From assembly GCA_019638705.1 (NCBI GenBank), contig JAHBTI010000026.1:1-41836 (forward strand): a stretch of DNA of 41,836 bases. The letters run 5' to 3'. Source of the stretch: Bacteroidota bacterium. GTDB taxonomy: Bacteria > Bacteroidota > Bacteroidia > B-17B0 > Aurantibacillaceae. Under the pieces are notes generated by a model that saw only the letters and a list, made by a program, of their open reading frames with translations, did no database searches and was not told the DNA's origin. Made by a program: the position numbers and the translations under genes. Shown piece after piece: positions 8,586 to 17,548 of the stretch (the stretch's first letter is position 1; each line of letters begins with the position of its first letter).

Positions 8586-9329
8586 TTAAAACCTTTTTAA
8601 TTCCAAAATTTCCCCGTCCCAAACGGCGTAAGTATTATAATTAATCCACTCGCCGAGATTGATGTAACGCGAAGTTTCATTCACTTTTAAATCCAAAGGC
8701 AAATGGCGGTGTCCGAAAATATAAAAATCGTGATGTCTGATTTTTTCCTGCTCTTTGCAATATAAAAACAACCATTCATTTTCTTCGCCAAGAAACTGTT
8801 TATCGTCATCACCTGTGTTTATACGGCTTCTGCGGCTTGAACGGCGCGCAATCCAGAAACTGAAATTGGGGTGTAAACGCCCAAACGCCCAAATTAAAAA
8901 GGGATTGGTAAAACATTTTTTTAAAAACTTGTACCGACTATCGCCGGGTCCCAAACCGTCTCCGTGCCCAATCATAAATTGTTTTCCTGAAAACGTGCGT
9001 TCAATCGGTGCGTGAAAAACCGACACATTTAATTCCTGTTTAAAATAATCGCGCATCCATAAATCGTGATTGCCAACAAAAAAATGAACAGGAATTCCGC
9101 TGTCGGTTATTTCGGCAATTTTGCCGAGTAAGCGCGTTTGCCCTTTAGGAATGGTGTATTTGTACTCCCACCAAAAATCAAAAATATCGCCTACTAAAAA
9201 AATTTCTGCGGCATCGTGCTTAATGCTGTCTAACCAACGCACCACGCGCTTTTCGCGCTCTAAACTTTTTTCAAAAGTGGGAACACCTAAATGAAAATCG
9301 GAAGCAAAATATATTTTTTTGGAATTCAC
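8586..9329 (-). CDS. lpxH: UDP-2,3-diacylglucosamine diphosphatase (LpxH-type metallophosphoesterase)
   Basis: A 247-residue calcineurin-like phosphoesterase. The metal-binding motifs are in the expected order: ASDFHLG (D11, H13), GDIFDFWW (47-53), VGNHDLWM (86-92), IGHGDG (120-125) and FGHRHLP (near 205). LpxH-family features are the FDFWWEYKY segment and the insertion with RYKFLKKCF. LpxH hydrolyses UDP-2,3-diacylglucosamine to lipid X at the membrane surface in lipid A synthesis. The frame starts with GTG at 9329; no ATG precedes the first conserved motif. A repeat-rich 158-bp spacer separates it from the upstream thioredoxin-like gene on the same strand. The family call is strong, the exact substrate probable. 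Confidence 0.85.
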   Translation of the reverse strand: MNSKKIYFASDFHLGVPTFEKSLEREKRVVRWLDSIKHDAAEIFLVGDIFDFWWEYKYTIPKGQTRLLGKIAEITDSGIPVHFFVGNHDLWMRDYFKQELNVSVFHAPIERTFSGKQFMIGHGDGLGPGDSRYKFLKKCFTNPFLIWAFGRLHPNFSFWIARRSSRRSRINTGDDDKQFLGEENEWLFLYCKEQEKIRHHDFYIFGHRHLPLDLKVNETSRYINLGEWINYNTYAVWDGEILELKRF

Positions 9330-9344
9330 TTAAAATTAAAATTG

Positions 9345-9474
9345 AAACACATAGAACACATAGTTTTTTCTCACCACAGAGGCGCAGAGGACACAGAGTT
9401 GTCGCTTTGCGACACTACACTATGTGAAACCTATATGTACTTATTGTTTCTATAAAACCTATGTTTCTATGTGG
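9345..9474. repeat. Long imperfect palindromic intergenic element with CACAGAG core
   Basis: The ends are inverted copies: CACATAGAACACATAG at the left and CTATGTTTCTATGTGG at 9459-9474. Inside are CACAGAGG/CACAGAG units (about 9375-9400) and a small hairpin TCGCTTTGCGA. The whole spacer between lpxH and the TlpA-like gene is this element. It resembles a miniature, non-coding dispersed repeat. No transposase and no clear target duplication were seen. Confidence 0.5.
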
Positions 9475-9487
9475 TTAGAGAAATGTG

Positions 9488-10606
9488 TTAGTTGAGAACT
9501 TCCGCAAGTTTCGTTTCCAAATCCTCGCCGCGCAAATTTTTTGCAATAATTTTTCCTTCGCGGTCAAGCAACACGGTGTATGGAATGGCTTGCACATTGT
9601 ACAAACGCGCTGCTTCACTGTCCCATTGTTTGAGGTCACTTACCTGCCCCCAGGTAATGCCGTCTTTGGCAATGGCTTCAATCCAACGGCTTTTATCCAT
9701 ATCTAACGACACGCCAAAAATTTCAAAGCCTTTGTTTTTAAATTTTTTGTAAGCTGCCACAACAGTCGGCATTTCGCGGCGACACGGTCCGCACCAACTT
9801 GCCCAAAAATCAATCAGCACAATTTTTCCTCTTAACGCATACAATTCAAGCGTTTTTCCTTCGGGATTTTCCAGCTTAATATTCGGTGCAACTTGTCCGA
9901 TGGTGGTCGCAGTCATTTTGCCAACCATGTCGTGAAATAATTTAATGTTGTTTTCGTTGGGATATTTTTTATACAAGCCTTCGTCCAATGCCTGATAAAC
10001 GCCAAGAAATTTATCAGGCTCTAAAGATTGAATTGCCATGAGTGAAGAAAACATATCGGCATTTTGTGTAATTTTTTCTGTAAGTTTTGTATTGCTTGTT
10101 TCAACAATCTGGGTGTATGGTGCTTCAAAAGTTGCACTTAAAGAATCCATGCGTTTTTCATTCATCGGATTTTTTTCCATCATTTGCTGAAACACTTTGT
10201 TCAATGAATCCAAACGAATATCGCGTTGTTTGGCAATGTCGTTGTATTCTATAAATAATTTTGTTTCGGCAGACCCTTCGGTTTTGTAGGTGTTTCCCAA
10301 ATCGCGCAAATCGCCGGTAACGGTTATTTTGTCTGAACTGTCCAATACCAGCATGGCAAAATTTTGCTGGTTTAATTTAATGCGGTAGAAACCGATTTTG
10401 GGCGCGTGATTTTTAAATTCAAAATTGCCCTTGTCGTCAATTACTGTGCTATCAACAATTATGGGCTGACGGTCTAATTTTTCCAAATAAATGGTTTCGC
10501 CGTTTGTGTTTAAAAAGTTTCCTTTTAATTCAAAGTTTCCTTTTCTGTTGCTGCACGAAGCAAGCAGGGCAATGGCAGAAATGCCGAGTGTGAAGTTTTT
10601 GTTCAT
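9488..10606 (-). CDS. TlpA-like thiol-disulfide oxidoreductase lipoprotein with N-terminal DUF4369-like domain
   Basis: A 372-residue periplasmic lipoprotein; the signal peptide ends in a lipobox (ALLASC). Residues about 20-115 form a beta-rich domain typical of DUF4369 (FELKGNFLNTNGETIYLEKLDRQPIIVDS). A helical linker follows. The C-terminal thioredoxin fold (about 235-372) carries WASWCGPCRREMP (C272, C275) and a cis-Pro in AIPYT (P342). Proteins of this build reduce disulfides in the periplasm, for instance during cytochrome c maturation or envelope protein folding. The start lies 3 nt after the gatB stop, so the two genes are very likely co-transcribed, a chance pairing functionally. The partner supplying electrons is not in the window. 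Confidence 0.9.
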   Translation of the reverse strand: MNKNFTLGISAIALLASCSNRKGNFELKGNFLNTNGETIYLEKLDRQPIIVDSTVIDDKGNFEFKNHAPKIGFYRIKLNQQNFAMLVLDSSDKITVTGDLRDLGNTYKTEGSAETKLFIEYNDIAKQRDIRLDSLNKVFQQMMEKNPMNEKRMDSLSATFEAPYTQIVETSNTKLTEKITQNADMFSSLMAIQSLEPDKFLGVYQALDEGLYKKYPNENNIKLFHDMVGKMTATTIGQVAPNIKLENPEGKTLELYALRGKIVLIDFWASWCGPCRREMPTVVAAYKKFKNKGFEIFGVSLDMDKSRWIEAIAKDGITWGQVSDLKQWDSEAARLYNVQAIPYTVLLDREGKIIAKNLRGEDLETKLAEVLN

Positions 10607-10609
10607 GTT

Positions 10610-12061
10610 TTATTTATCAAGTGTTTCTTTTACTAATTTATTTAAGAGTTTCGGGTCGGCTTTGCCTTTGCTGAGTTTCATTACTTCGCCCACAAACAAG
10701 CCAAGCAAACCAAGTTTTCCGTTTTTGTATTCGGTAATTTTTTCGGGAAATTTTGAAAGTGCTTCGTCTATTAACTTTTGAATTTCGCCGCTGTCGCTGT
10801 TTTGCAAGAGGTCTAATTCCGTTGCAATTTGTTCGGCGGTTTTGTTCGGTTTCTCAATCAATGCAGGAAACAAACGTTGCGAAGCCGCAGCATTACTTAT
10901 TTTCTCGTCGTCAATCAACGCAATAATTTCTGCAATTTTTTTCGGAGCTAATGTGAAGTCAGAAAAATTCATCGCACGTTCGTTTAAATACGCTCTCACA
11001 TTTCCGATGAGCCAGTTTGCTGCGCTTTTGTAATTTGAAGTATGCGAAATCAATTCATTAAAATACAAAGCCACTTCTTTTATTTCAATAATTTGCAAGG
11101 CATCGTATTCGCTTAACTTATAGGTTTGCGTGTAAGTTTTAAAAAGTTCATCGGGAAGCGTTGGTAATTGTGCTTTTACAGAGTTGATGTATTCTTGCGT
11201 TACAAACACAGGCTGCAAATCGGGTTCGGGAAAATAACGGTAATCGTTTGCATTTTCTTTGCTGCGTAACGTAAAAGTCAAATCGTTCACGGCATCAAAA
11301 CTGCGGGTTTCACCCAAAATTTCGCCGCCCGCTTCAATCACATCAATTTGCCGTTTAATTTCAAAATCAATGGCGCGTTGCACGTTACGAAACGAGTTCA
11401 TGTTTTTTACTTCCACTTTTTTACCAAAGGTTTTTGAACCTTTCAGCATCACCGAAATATTGGCATCGCAGCGCAATGAGCCTTCTTCCATATTTCCGTC
11501 ACAAATATCCAAGTAACGAACTAATTTTCTGACTTCTGTCAAATAAGCGTAAGCCTCCTCACCCGAACGAAAATCGGGTTCGGTAACAATTTCCAAAAGT
11601 GGCGTTCCCGCACGGTTCAGGTCAATGAGCGTATCAAAAGCATCAATGTCGTGCAGCGATTTTCCCGCATCTTCTTCCACATGAATGCGCGTGAGGTTTA
11701 TTTTTTTCTCTTTGCCATCTTTCAATTTTGCTGTGATGAAACCGCCCGTACATATCGGAGTTTTATCTTGCGTAATTTGATAGCCTTTGGGCAAATCGGC
11801 GTAAAAATAATTTTTGCGGGCAAACTGATTTTCTTCTCTGATGTTTGCATTTACGGCAATGCCTAATTTCACGGCAAATTCAATAGTTCGTTCGTTTGCA
11901 ACGGGCAGCGTGCCGGGGTGTCCGAGTGTTACCACGCTAACGTGCGAGTTGGGCAAACCACCGTATTCGGCAATATCGCTGCTGTACATTTTTGTTTGTG
12001 TGAGCAACTGAATATGACATTCTAAACCAATAACCGCTTCGTATTTATCGTAAACACTCAT
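10610..12061 (-). CDS. gatB: Aspartyl/glutamyl-tRNA(Asn/Gln) amidotransferase subunit B
   Basis: A complete 483-residue GatB, the tRNA-binding kinase subunit of the GatCAB complex, which converts Glu-tRNA(Gln) and Asp-tRNA(Asn) into the amidated forms. Diagnostic segments are YEAVIGLECHIQL at the N-terminus, GHPGTLPVANE, FARKNYFYADLPKGYQITQ, IHVEEDAGKSLHD, DLNRAGTPLLEIVTEPD, DGNMEEGSLRCDANIS and KNMNSFRNVQRAI. The C-terminal YqeY-like helical domain is present (KIAEIIALIDDEKISNAAA to the end). gatA and gatC are not in the window. A TlpA-like gene follows after 3 nt. Confidence 0.97.
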   Translation of the reverse strand: MSVYDKYEAVIGLECHIQLLTQTKMYSSDIAEYGGLPNSHVSVVTLGHPGTLPVANERTIEFAVKLGIAVNANIREENQFARKNYFYADLPKGYQITQDKTPICTGGFITAKLKDGKEKKINLTRIHVEEDAGKSLHDIDAFDTLIDLNRAGTPLLEIVTEPDFRSGEEAYAYLTEVRKLVRYLDICDGNMEEGSLRCDANISVMLKGSKTFGKKVEVKNMNSFRNVQRAIDFEIKRQIDVIEAGGEILGETRSFDAVNDLTFTLRSKENANDYRYFPEPDLQPVFVTQEYINSVKAQLPTLPDELFKTYTQTYKLSEYDALQIIEIKEVALYFNELISHTSNYKSAANWLIGNVRAYLNERAMNFSDFTLAPKKIAEIIALIDDEKISNAAASQRLFPALIEKPNKTAEQIATELDLLQNSDSGEIQKLIDEALSKFPEKITEYKNGKLGLLGLFVGEVMKLSKGKADPKLLNKLVKETLDK

Positions 12062-12127
12062 AAATTTTCAGGAGCGTAAATGTACAGTTTTTGACGAAAG
12101 AAAAATTAGTCTTTAACCAACTTTAAA

Positions 12128-12973
12128 TTACAGGGTTAATTGATTTAATTTTTCCGTAAAAAACTGCGCCATAGTGTTGGTATAAAATTTTTCGCGGAAT
12201 TGTCCCACCCATTGTACGCCTTTAATGGCATTGGTTAAAAATATTTCGTCGGCGTTAGCTAAGGTGTAAGCCGTAAGCGGACTTTCAAAGGTTAAAATTT
12301 TATTTTCGTGGGCAAGGTGCATAATTTGCTTGCGCATGATGCCTGCCACACAGCCTTCGGCAAGCGGTGTGGTGTAAAGCGTTCTGTTTTTTACAACAAA
12401 AATGTTTGAACTGATGCTTTCACAAATTGTTCCGTTTTCGTTCAAAATAAGACAATCGTCTAATTTCATACTTTGTTTGGCAAGCCCTGCCATTACATAA
12501 ATTAAAGCACTTCCGCTTTTTATGTTTGACAGTTTATTGATTGATTTTTTTACATCGGTAAAAATATCTATGCTCAGTCCTTTTTGATTGAGTGTGTAGT
12601 TGATATCGGGCAACTCTTCGCTTTCAATTAAAAAAGAAATGTCGTTACTTTCGGGCGTGTAAAATCCGCCTTCGTTTCTAAAAATAGTTAAGCGGATACG
12701 CGCATTTGGCGCATGAACGTTGTATTTTAAAAGCGAAATAATATGTCCCTGAATGTTGTTTACGTTAAATTCGGCAGGAACATTCATGCGCAAAACTGTC
12801 ATGCCGAGCTTGAGGCGCGTAATGTGGTCGCGCAGAAACATAATTTTGTTATTGCATAAACGAATGGTTTCAAACAAAGAGTCGCCATAACGGAAAGCCC
12901 TGTTGCTAAAGGGAATGGAAGGTTCGTAAAGACTTACAAGATGTCCGTTTAATATGCAGTATTTGTCTTTCAC
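12128..12973 (-). CDS. Class IV aminotransferase (4-amino-4-deoxychorismate lyase or branched-chain aminotransferase-like)
   Basis: A 281-residue PLP-dependent fold-type IV enzyme. Seen are FSNRAFRYGDSLFETIR (N-terminal family motif), a Lys in the middle region (NKLSNIKSGSALIYVMA), and the cofactor-binding stretches LNENGTICESISSNIFVV and LAEGCVAGIMRK. Length and motifs fit both PabC (aminodeoxychorismate lyase, folate synthesis) and D-amino acid or branched-chain aminotransferases. Sequence reading alone does not decide between them. The reading frame starts at GTG (12973), directly preceded by an in-frame TAA, so no longer form is possible. It is divergent from clpP. A near-consensus -7 box (CATATTTG) lies about 13-20 nt upstream of the start. 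Confidence 0.82.
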   Translation of the reverse strand: MKDKYCILNGHLVSLYEPSIPFSNRAFRYGDSLFETIRLCNNKIMFLRDHITRLKLGMTVLRMNVPAEFNVNNIQGHIISLLKYNVHAPNARIRLTIFRNEGGFYTPESNDISFLIESEELPDINYTLNQKGLSIDIFTDVKKSINKLSNIKSGSALIYVMAGLAKQSMKLDDCLILNENGTICESISSNIFVVKNRTLYTTPLAEGCVAGIMRKQIMHLAHENKILTFESPLTAYTLANADEIFLTNAIKGVQWVGQFREKFYTNTMAQFFTEKLNQLTL

Positions 12974-13164
12974 AATTTATGTCAGTCGCAAATATGCTTA
13001 ATGAAACAGTTTTAATTACTTCATAATCAATTTACTTAATAACACACTTCGGTTAGTTACTTTACAATACGCATGACAAATCAGCGTTAAAAAACTATGT
13101 AGCATTGTATTTGATATATAAAGAGCTAACAATTATATTTACTGCCTTAAAAACACAAAAGATT

Positions 13165-13836
13165 ATGTTTGACAATAATGAATTTAAAAAATATGCCACT
13201 AAACACGCAGGCATAAACAGTTTAACTTACGACGGTTACACATCGCGTATTCAATCATCACTTACGCCGTATATCATAGAAGAACGCCAGCTGAACGTAG
13301 CGCAAATGGACGTTTTTTCGCGTTTGATGATGGACAGAATTATTTTTCTTGGCACGGGTATTAACGACCAGGTAGCAAATATTGTTCAGGCGCAATTGTT
13401 GTTTTTGGAAAGCGTGGACGCAAAAAAAGACATTCAAATTTATGTAAACTCACCCGGTGGCAGTGTTTATGCAGGTTTGGGCATTTACGACACCATGCAA
13501 ATTATTAAACCCGATGTGGCTACTATATGTACGGGCATGGCGGCGAGCATGGGTGCTGTATTGCAATGTGCAGGAACAAAAGGAAAACGCACCGCTTTGA
13601 AACACGCCCGCGTTATGATACACCAACCTTTGGGTGGCGCAGAAGGACAGGCAAGCGATATTGAAATTACAGCCCGCGAAATTCAAAAATTGAAAAAGGA
13701 GTTATATACAATCATTTCAAATCACAGCGGGCAACCGTATGATAAAGTGTGGGCAGACAGCGACCGCGATTACTGGATGATTGCTTCGGAAGCCAAAGAA
13801 TACGGCATGATTGACGAAGTGCTGGAGAAGAAATAA
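13165..13836 (+). CDS. clpP: ATP-dependent Clp protease proteolytic subunit
   Basis: A 223-residue ClpP serine protease that forms the barrel degrading substrates fed by ClpX or a similar unfoldase. The catalytic triad is visible with correct spacing: Ser128 in GMAASMGA, His153 in VMIHQP and Asp202 in DSDRDYWM. The substrate-binding motif NSPGGSVYAGLGIYDTMQ precedes it. The frame is open from 13105, but the ATG at 13165 (MFDNNEFKKY) is preferred, since the extra 20 residues have no family likeness. Even so, about 30 residues precede the part aligned with E. coli ClpP, a propeptide-like region. clpX is not in the window. The upstream 191 bp shared with the divergent aminotransferase holds no clear operator. 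Confidence 0.96.
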   Translation: MFDNNEFKKYATKHAGINSLTYDGYTSRIQSSLTPYIIEERQLNVAQMDVFSRLMMDRIIFLGTGINDQVANIVQAQLLFLESVDAKKDIQIYVNSPGGSVYAGLGIYDTMQIIKPDVATICTGMAASMGAVLQCAGTKGKRTALKHARVMIHQPLGGAEGQASDIEITAREIQKLKKELYTIISNHSGQPYDKVWADSDRDYWMIASEAKEYGMIDEVLEKK

Positions 13837-13902
13837 TTTCTAATTAAACTTTTTAAATAAAAATAGGTCTAACGATTAAGTAACCATTAAAATCACACAA
13901 TT

Positions 13903-14526
13903 ATGAAAAAAATATTTTCAGTAATTCTTGCGGCAAGCAGCTTGGCAGTTGTTGCCCAACCTAAAAAAGCTCCGCAAATGTCACCTGTATTAGCCGAGGG
14001 CTATTATGTAAACAAACAAAAAGGCGATACCGTAAAGGGAGAAGTTATGACAAACCCCGCAGACATAACGGATTTTCACAAAAATTTTTCGTTTAAACCT
14101 GCCAAAGGCGGAAAAGTAGCCCCTGTGGACTTTAAAAAAGCTAAGGCTTACGGCTTTGACGGAAAGGCTTTTGTTTTGTATGAAGGAGGTGGCGAACCAC
14201 TTTATCTTGAACGTTTGGTAACAGGTCGTTTAAACTTTTTTGAGTTAAAATATCACGGCAAAAACCCTCAAACGGGCAATCAGGATATTTTGTCATATTA
14301 TTACATACAGGATAATATGGGCGAAGGTGAGTTTGCTAAACTGAAAGAGATTAAAAAAGTAGGTAAAACCAGAGGAACAGCGTATGTATATAAAGATGAT
14401 TTAAAAGATTATATGCGTGACCAGCCCATGATTTGGAGCGATTTGGACAAATTTAATTTTGACAAACAAAAAGTAATGCAGGCATTAAACGAGTTCAATA
14501 GATTTTACGAAATTAAGAACAATTAA
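13903..14526 (+). CDS. Small secreted protein of unknown function
   Basis: A 207-residue protein with a clear signal peptide (MKKIFSVILAASSLAVVAQ). The mature part is basic and beta-rich, with segments such as EGYYVNKQKGDTVKGEVM, FSFKPAKGGKVAPVDFKKAKAYGFDG, FVLYEGGGEPLYLERLVTGRLNFFELKY and LSYYYIQDNMGEGEF. No catalytic motif or named family is recognised. It follows clpP after 66 nt and is closed by a strong terminator, so it may share the clpP transcript. Bacteroidota often carry such uncharacterised periplasmic or surface proteins. Confidence 0.7.
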   Translation: MKKIFSVILAASSLAVVAQPKKAPQMSPVLAEGYYVNKQKGDTVKGEVMTNPADITDFHKNFSFKPAKGGKVAPVDFKKAKAYGFDGKAFVLYEGGGEPLYLERLVTGRLNFFELKYHGKNPQTGNQDILSYYYIQDNMGEGEFAKLKEIKKVGKTRGTAYVYKDDLKDYMRDQPMIWSDLDKFNFDKQKVMQALNEFNRFYEIKNN

Positions 14527-14547
14527 TTTTTTTTAAAACAACATTTT

Positions 14548-14583
14548 AAAAGCCCTGCGAGTAGAATTTCGCAGGGCTTTTTT
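14548..14583 (+). terminator. Rho-independent terminator
   Basis: The stem AAAGCCCTGCGA pairs with TCGCAGGGCTTT around an 8-nt loop and is followed by a T run. It lies 21 nt after the stop of the small secreted protein gene and ends the clpP-side transcript before the restriction-modification locus. Confidence 0.85.
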
Positions 14584-14724
14584 GTTTCTGTTATTCTCAA
14601 CTCCAATTGTTGAGGCACGTCAGACATTTCCTTTGAGGCTGACAGCCGCACAACATCAAACGACCCGACAAAAAAACACGTAAACGACAACGCTAAAATC
14701 AAATTCTAAGACTAAATTAGCCGT

Positions 14725-16179
14725 ATGATTTCAAAGGAGCAGGCTTACGACAAAATAAAATCGCTTGTACAAAGATTTGACGAACAAAAAGAGTTCTACA
14801 AAAACAAAGACTACAACGAAACACAGACCAGACGTGATTTCATTGACCCGTTTTGGAAAGCTCTCGGTTGGGACATTGACAACGAAAACGGTTATGCAGA
14901 AAGTTACCGAGAAGTAATTCACGAAGACCGTGTAAAAGTTGGCGCGGCAACCAAAGCCCCTGATTACTCTTTTAGACTTGTTGGCGGAAAACGTTTGTTT
15001 TTTCTTGAAGCAAAAAAACCAAGTGTTTTTATTAAAGACGAAATTCAACCTGCGTATCAAGTTAGACGTTACGGTTGGAGTGCAAAAATGCCGATTTCCG
15101 TTATTACCGACTTTGAAGAATTTGCAATTTACGATTGCACCACAAAGCCCAAAGAAACCGACAAAGCCAGCAACGGGCGAATTAAATATTTGCTGTATTC
15201 CGACTACTTAAAAGAGTTTGATTTTATTTGGGACACCTTCTCCAAAGAAAAAGTTCTAAAAGGCAGTTTTGACAAATACATTGCAAGCGACAAAAACAAA
15301 AAAGGCACAACAACCGTTGACCACGAGTTTTTGCAATCGCTTGACAAATGGCGTGTGGAATTGGCGTTAAACATTGCTTTGCGCAACAAAGACATTGACG
15401 AGGACGAATTGAATTTTGTAGTTCAACACACCATTGACAGAATTATTTTCTTGCGAATTGCAGAGGACAGAAGTGCAGAGCCGTATGGCGAATTACAAAA
15501 TTCTGTCAAGAGTGGCGACTATTATCAAAATTTGCTTCGCAACTTTCACGTTGCCGACCAAAAATATAATTCGGGGCTTTTTGATTTTAAGAAAGACAAA
15601 ATCAGCGATAGAATTTCCATTGATAACAAAGTTATCAAGAACATTATTTCCGAATTGTATTATCCTGTTTGTCCTTACGAGTTTTCGGTGTTGAGCGTAG
15701 AAATTCTGGGAAGTGCTTACGAGCAATTTCTCGGAAAACAAATTACGCTTTCCAAAAACGGAAAAGCACAAATTGAGGAAAAGCCCGAAGTTCGCAAAGC
15801 GGGCGGTGTTTACTACACACCGCAGTACATTGTGGAATACATCGTAAAAAACACAATCGGGAAATTGGTAGAAAACAAAACACCAAAAGAAGCAAGCAAA
15901 CTAAAAATAGCTGACCCTGCTTGTGGTAGCGGCAGTTTTTTGATTGGTGCTTACCAGTTTTTGCTGACTTGGCACAAAGATTTTTACACGCAAAACGGCA
16001 AACAAAGTAAAGGCAACAAAGACAATCCGCTTACGCCAATGGGCGAGCTTACGACAACAGAGAAAAAACGTATTTTGTTGAATAATATTTACGGAGTTGA
16101 TTTAGACAGCAACGCCGTTGAAGTAACCAAACTTTCGTTGTTACTCAAGTATGGAAGGCGAAACCAAAGAAACGATTGA
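14725..16179 (+). pseudogene. Type IIG restriction-modification enzyme, N-terminal part of a frameshifted gene
   Basis: A 484-residue N-terminal half of an Eco57I-like combined restriction and N6-adenine methyltransferase enzyme. It carries a type I R-like PD-(D/E)xK nuclease domain (APDYSFR...LFFLEAKKP: D80, E95, K97), a helical region, the KAGGVYYTPQYIVEYIV segment that leads into the methylase, and SAM-binding motif I (ADPACGSGSF, about 396-405). Motif II-like [21 protein letters not shown] follows. Just after LLLK the frame is lost and ends in nine unrelated residues. The rest of the enzyme, including the catalytic NPPW motif, continues in another frame from 16151. An extra T at 16150, or loss of two bases, would explain it. 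Alone, this half has the nuclease but no complete methylase. Confidence 0.82.
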
Positions 16180-17548
16180 AGCACAAACAAAATTGTTTCA
16201 CGATAGAATTTTACCAACGCTTGACAACAACATCAAAAGCGGAAATTCTTTAATTGACTTGGATTATTACGACAATGAATTAGACTTTGGCGAAGAACGA
16301 AAAATAAAACCGTTCTCTTGGCAAAAAGCGTTTCCCGAAGTTTTTCAGCAAGGTGGTTTTGATTGTGTGATTGGAAATCCGCCTTGGGGTGCTGAATTGG
16401 GAAAAGAACAAACAAAATATTTAGTTAATAGATATTCTTTATTACCAACGAAAACAAAAGACAGTTATTTCGCTTTTGTGTTTCGTTCATTAAATTTATT
16501 AAAAACAAAAGGAAAGTTAGGTTTTATTATTCCCAATACTTGGTTGCTGATAAATTACGCTCAATCATTTCGTAAATTCATTTTAGGTTTTAAAATTGAC
16601 GAGTTAATTGATTTTGGAGACGGTGTTTTTTCCGATGCAATTGTTGAAAGTTCAACAATAGTTTTAGAAAATCTGCAAGATGAAAAAGGTAATTGCAAAG
16701 TCAAACGCATTAGGAAAGGCGAAACTGTAATTAATCAAACTGTAAAAAAATCAATTTGGAATGATGATGAACTACAACGAATAATTATTGAGAAAGACGA
16801 AAAAGGCGAAGCAATTCGAAAAAAAATAAAAAACGATAACACAGAAATTTTTGGAACAAATTGCGAAATGATTTGGGGTATAAAACCGTATCAAGTTGGA
16901 CACGGAACGCCTGCACAAACTAAAGAAATGTTAGAAAAAAGAATTTACCACTCTGACAAAAAAATAAGCAATGAATGGAAACCTTTACTTGTTGGTTCGC
17001 ACATCAATCGCTATTCTATATACTACAAAAAGTATCAGTTTATCAAATATGGTAAAAATTTAATGTATCCGTCTAACGAAGAAAAAATGCTTGCGCCTAA
17101 AATTTTAATGCGACAAACAAGCGATATTCTTCGTGCTTCGTATGACGACCAAAAATTTTATTGCCAAAATTCTGTTTTCATAATCACTTCAAATAAATTC
17201 AATCTTAAATATCTTTTGGGGTTGATAAACTCAACACTATTCAATTTTTTATACAAACTTGAAAACCCACAAAAAGGAAAAGTATTTGCAGAAGTGAAAC
17301 CAAGTGCGGTTAAATCACTACCGATAAAGTTAATTGAAACAAAAGCAGAAAAAACGAAACATGATGAAATTGTGAAAAACGTTGATTTACTTTTACAACT
17401 CAATCAAGAAAAACAAGAAGCAAAATTGGAAAGTAAAATTGAGCAATTGCAAAACAGAATAGATTTTTGCGAAGAAAAGATAAATCAAATCGTTTATCAA
17501 CTCTACGAGTTGAGTGAAGATGAAACAAAAATAGTAGAGAACGCATAA
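16151..17548 (+). pseudogene. Type IIG restriction-modification enzyme, C-terminal part (methylase catalytic and specificity region)
   Basis: A 465-residue open frame that continues the preceding one after a frameshift; the two overlap by 29 bp. It begins [12 protein letters not shown], directly following LLLK when the frames are joined. It carries the N6-adenine methyltransferase motif IV, IGNPPWG (N76-P-P-W79). Then come [12 protein letters not shown], a TaqI-like C-terminal target-recognition region ([59 protein letters not shown]) and a C-terminal coiled coil of about 60 residues ([18 protein letters not shown]). An ATG at 16151 could allow reinitiation, so two separate subunits cannot be excluded. 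A broken gene or a sequencing error is more likely. The next gene starts directly at the base after its stop. Confidence 0.82.

Noticed and set aside
14585..14724. Possible small RNA or attachment site in front of the restriction-modification gene
   Set aside because: Only a weak GTCAG/CTGAC inverted repeat is seen; no promoter box, terminator or direct repeat supports it.
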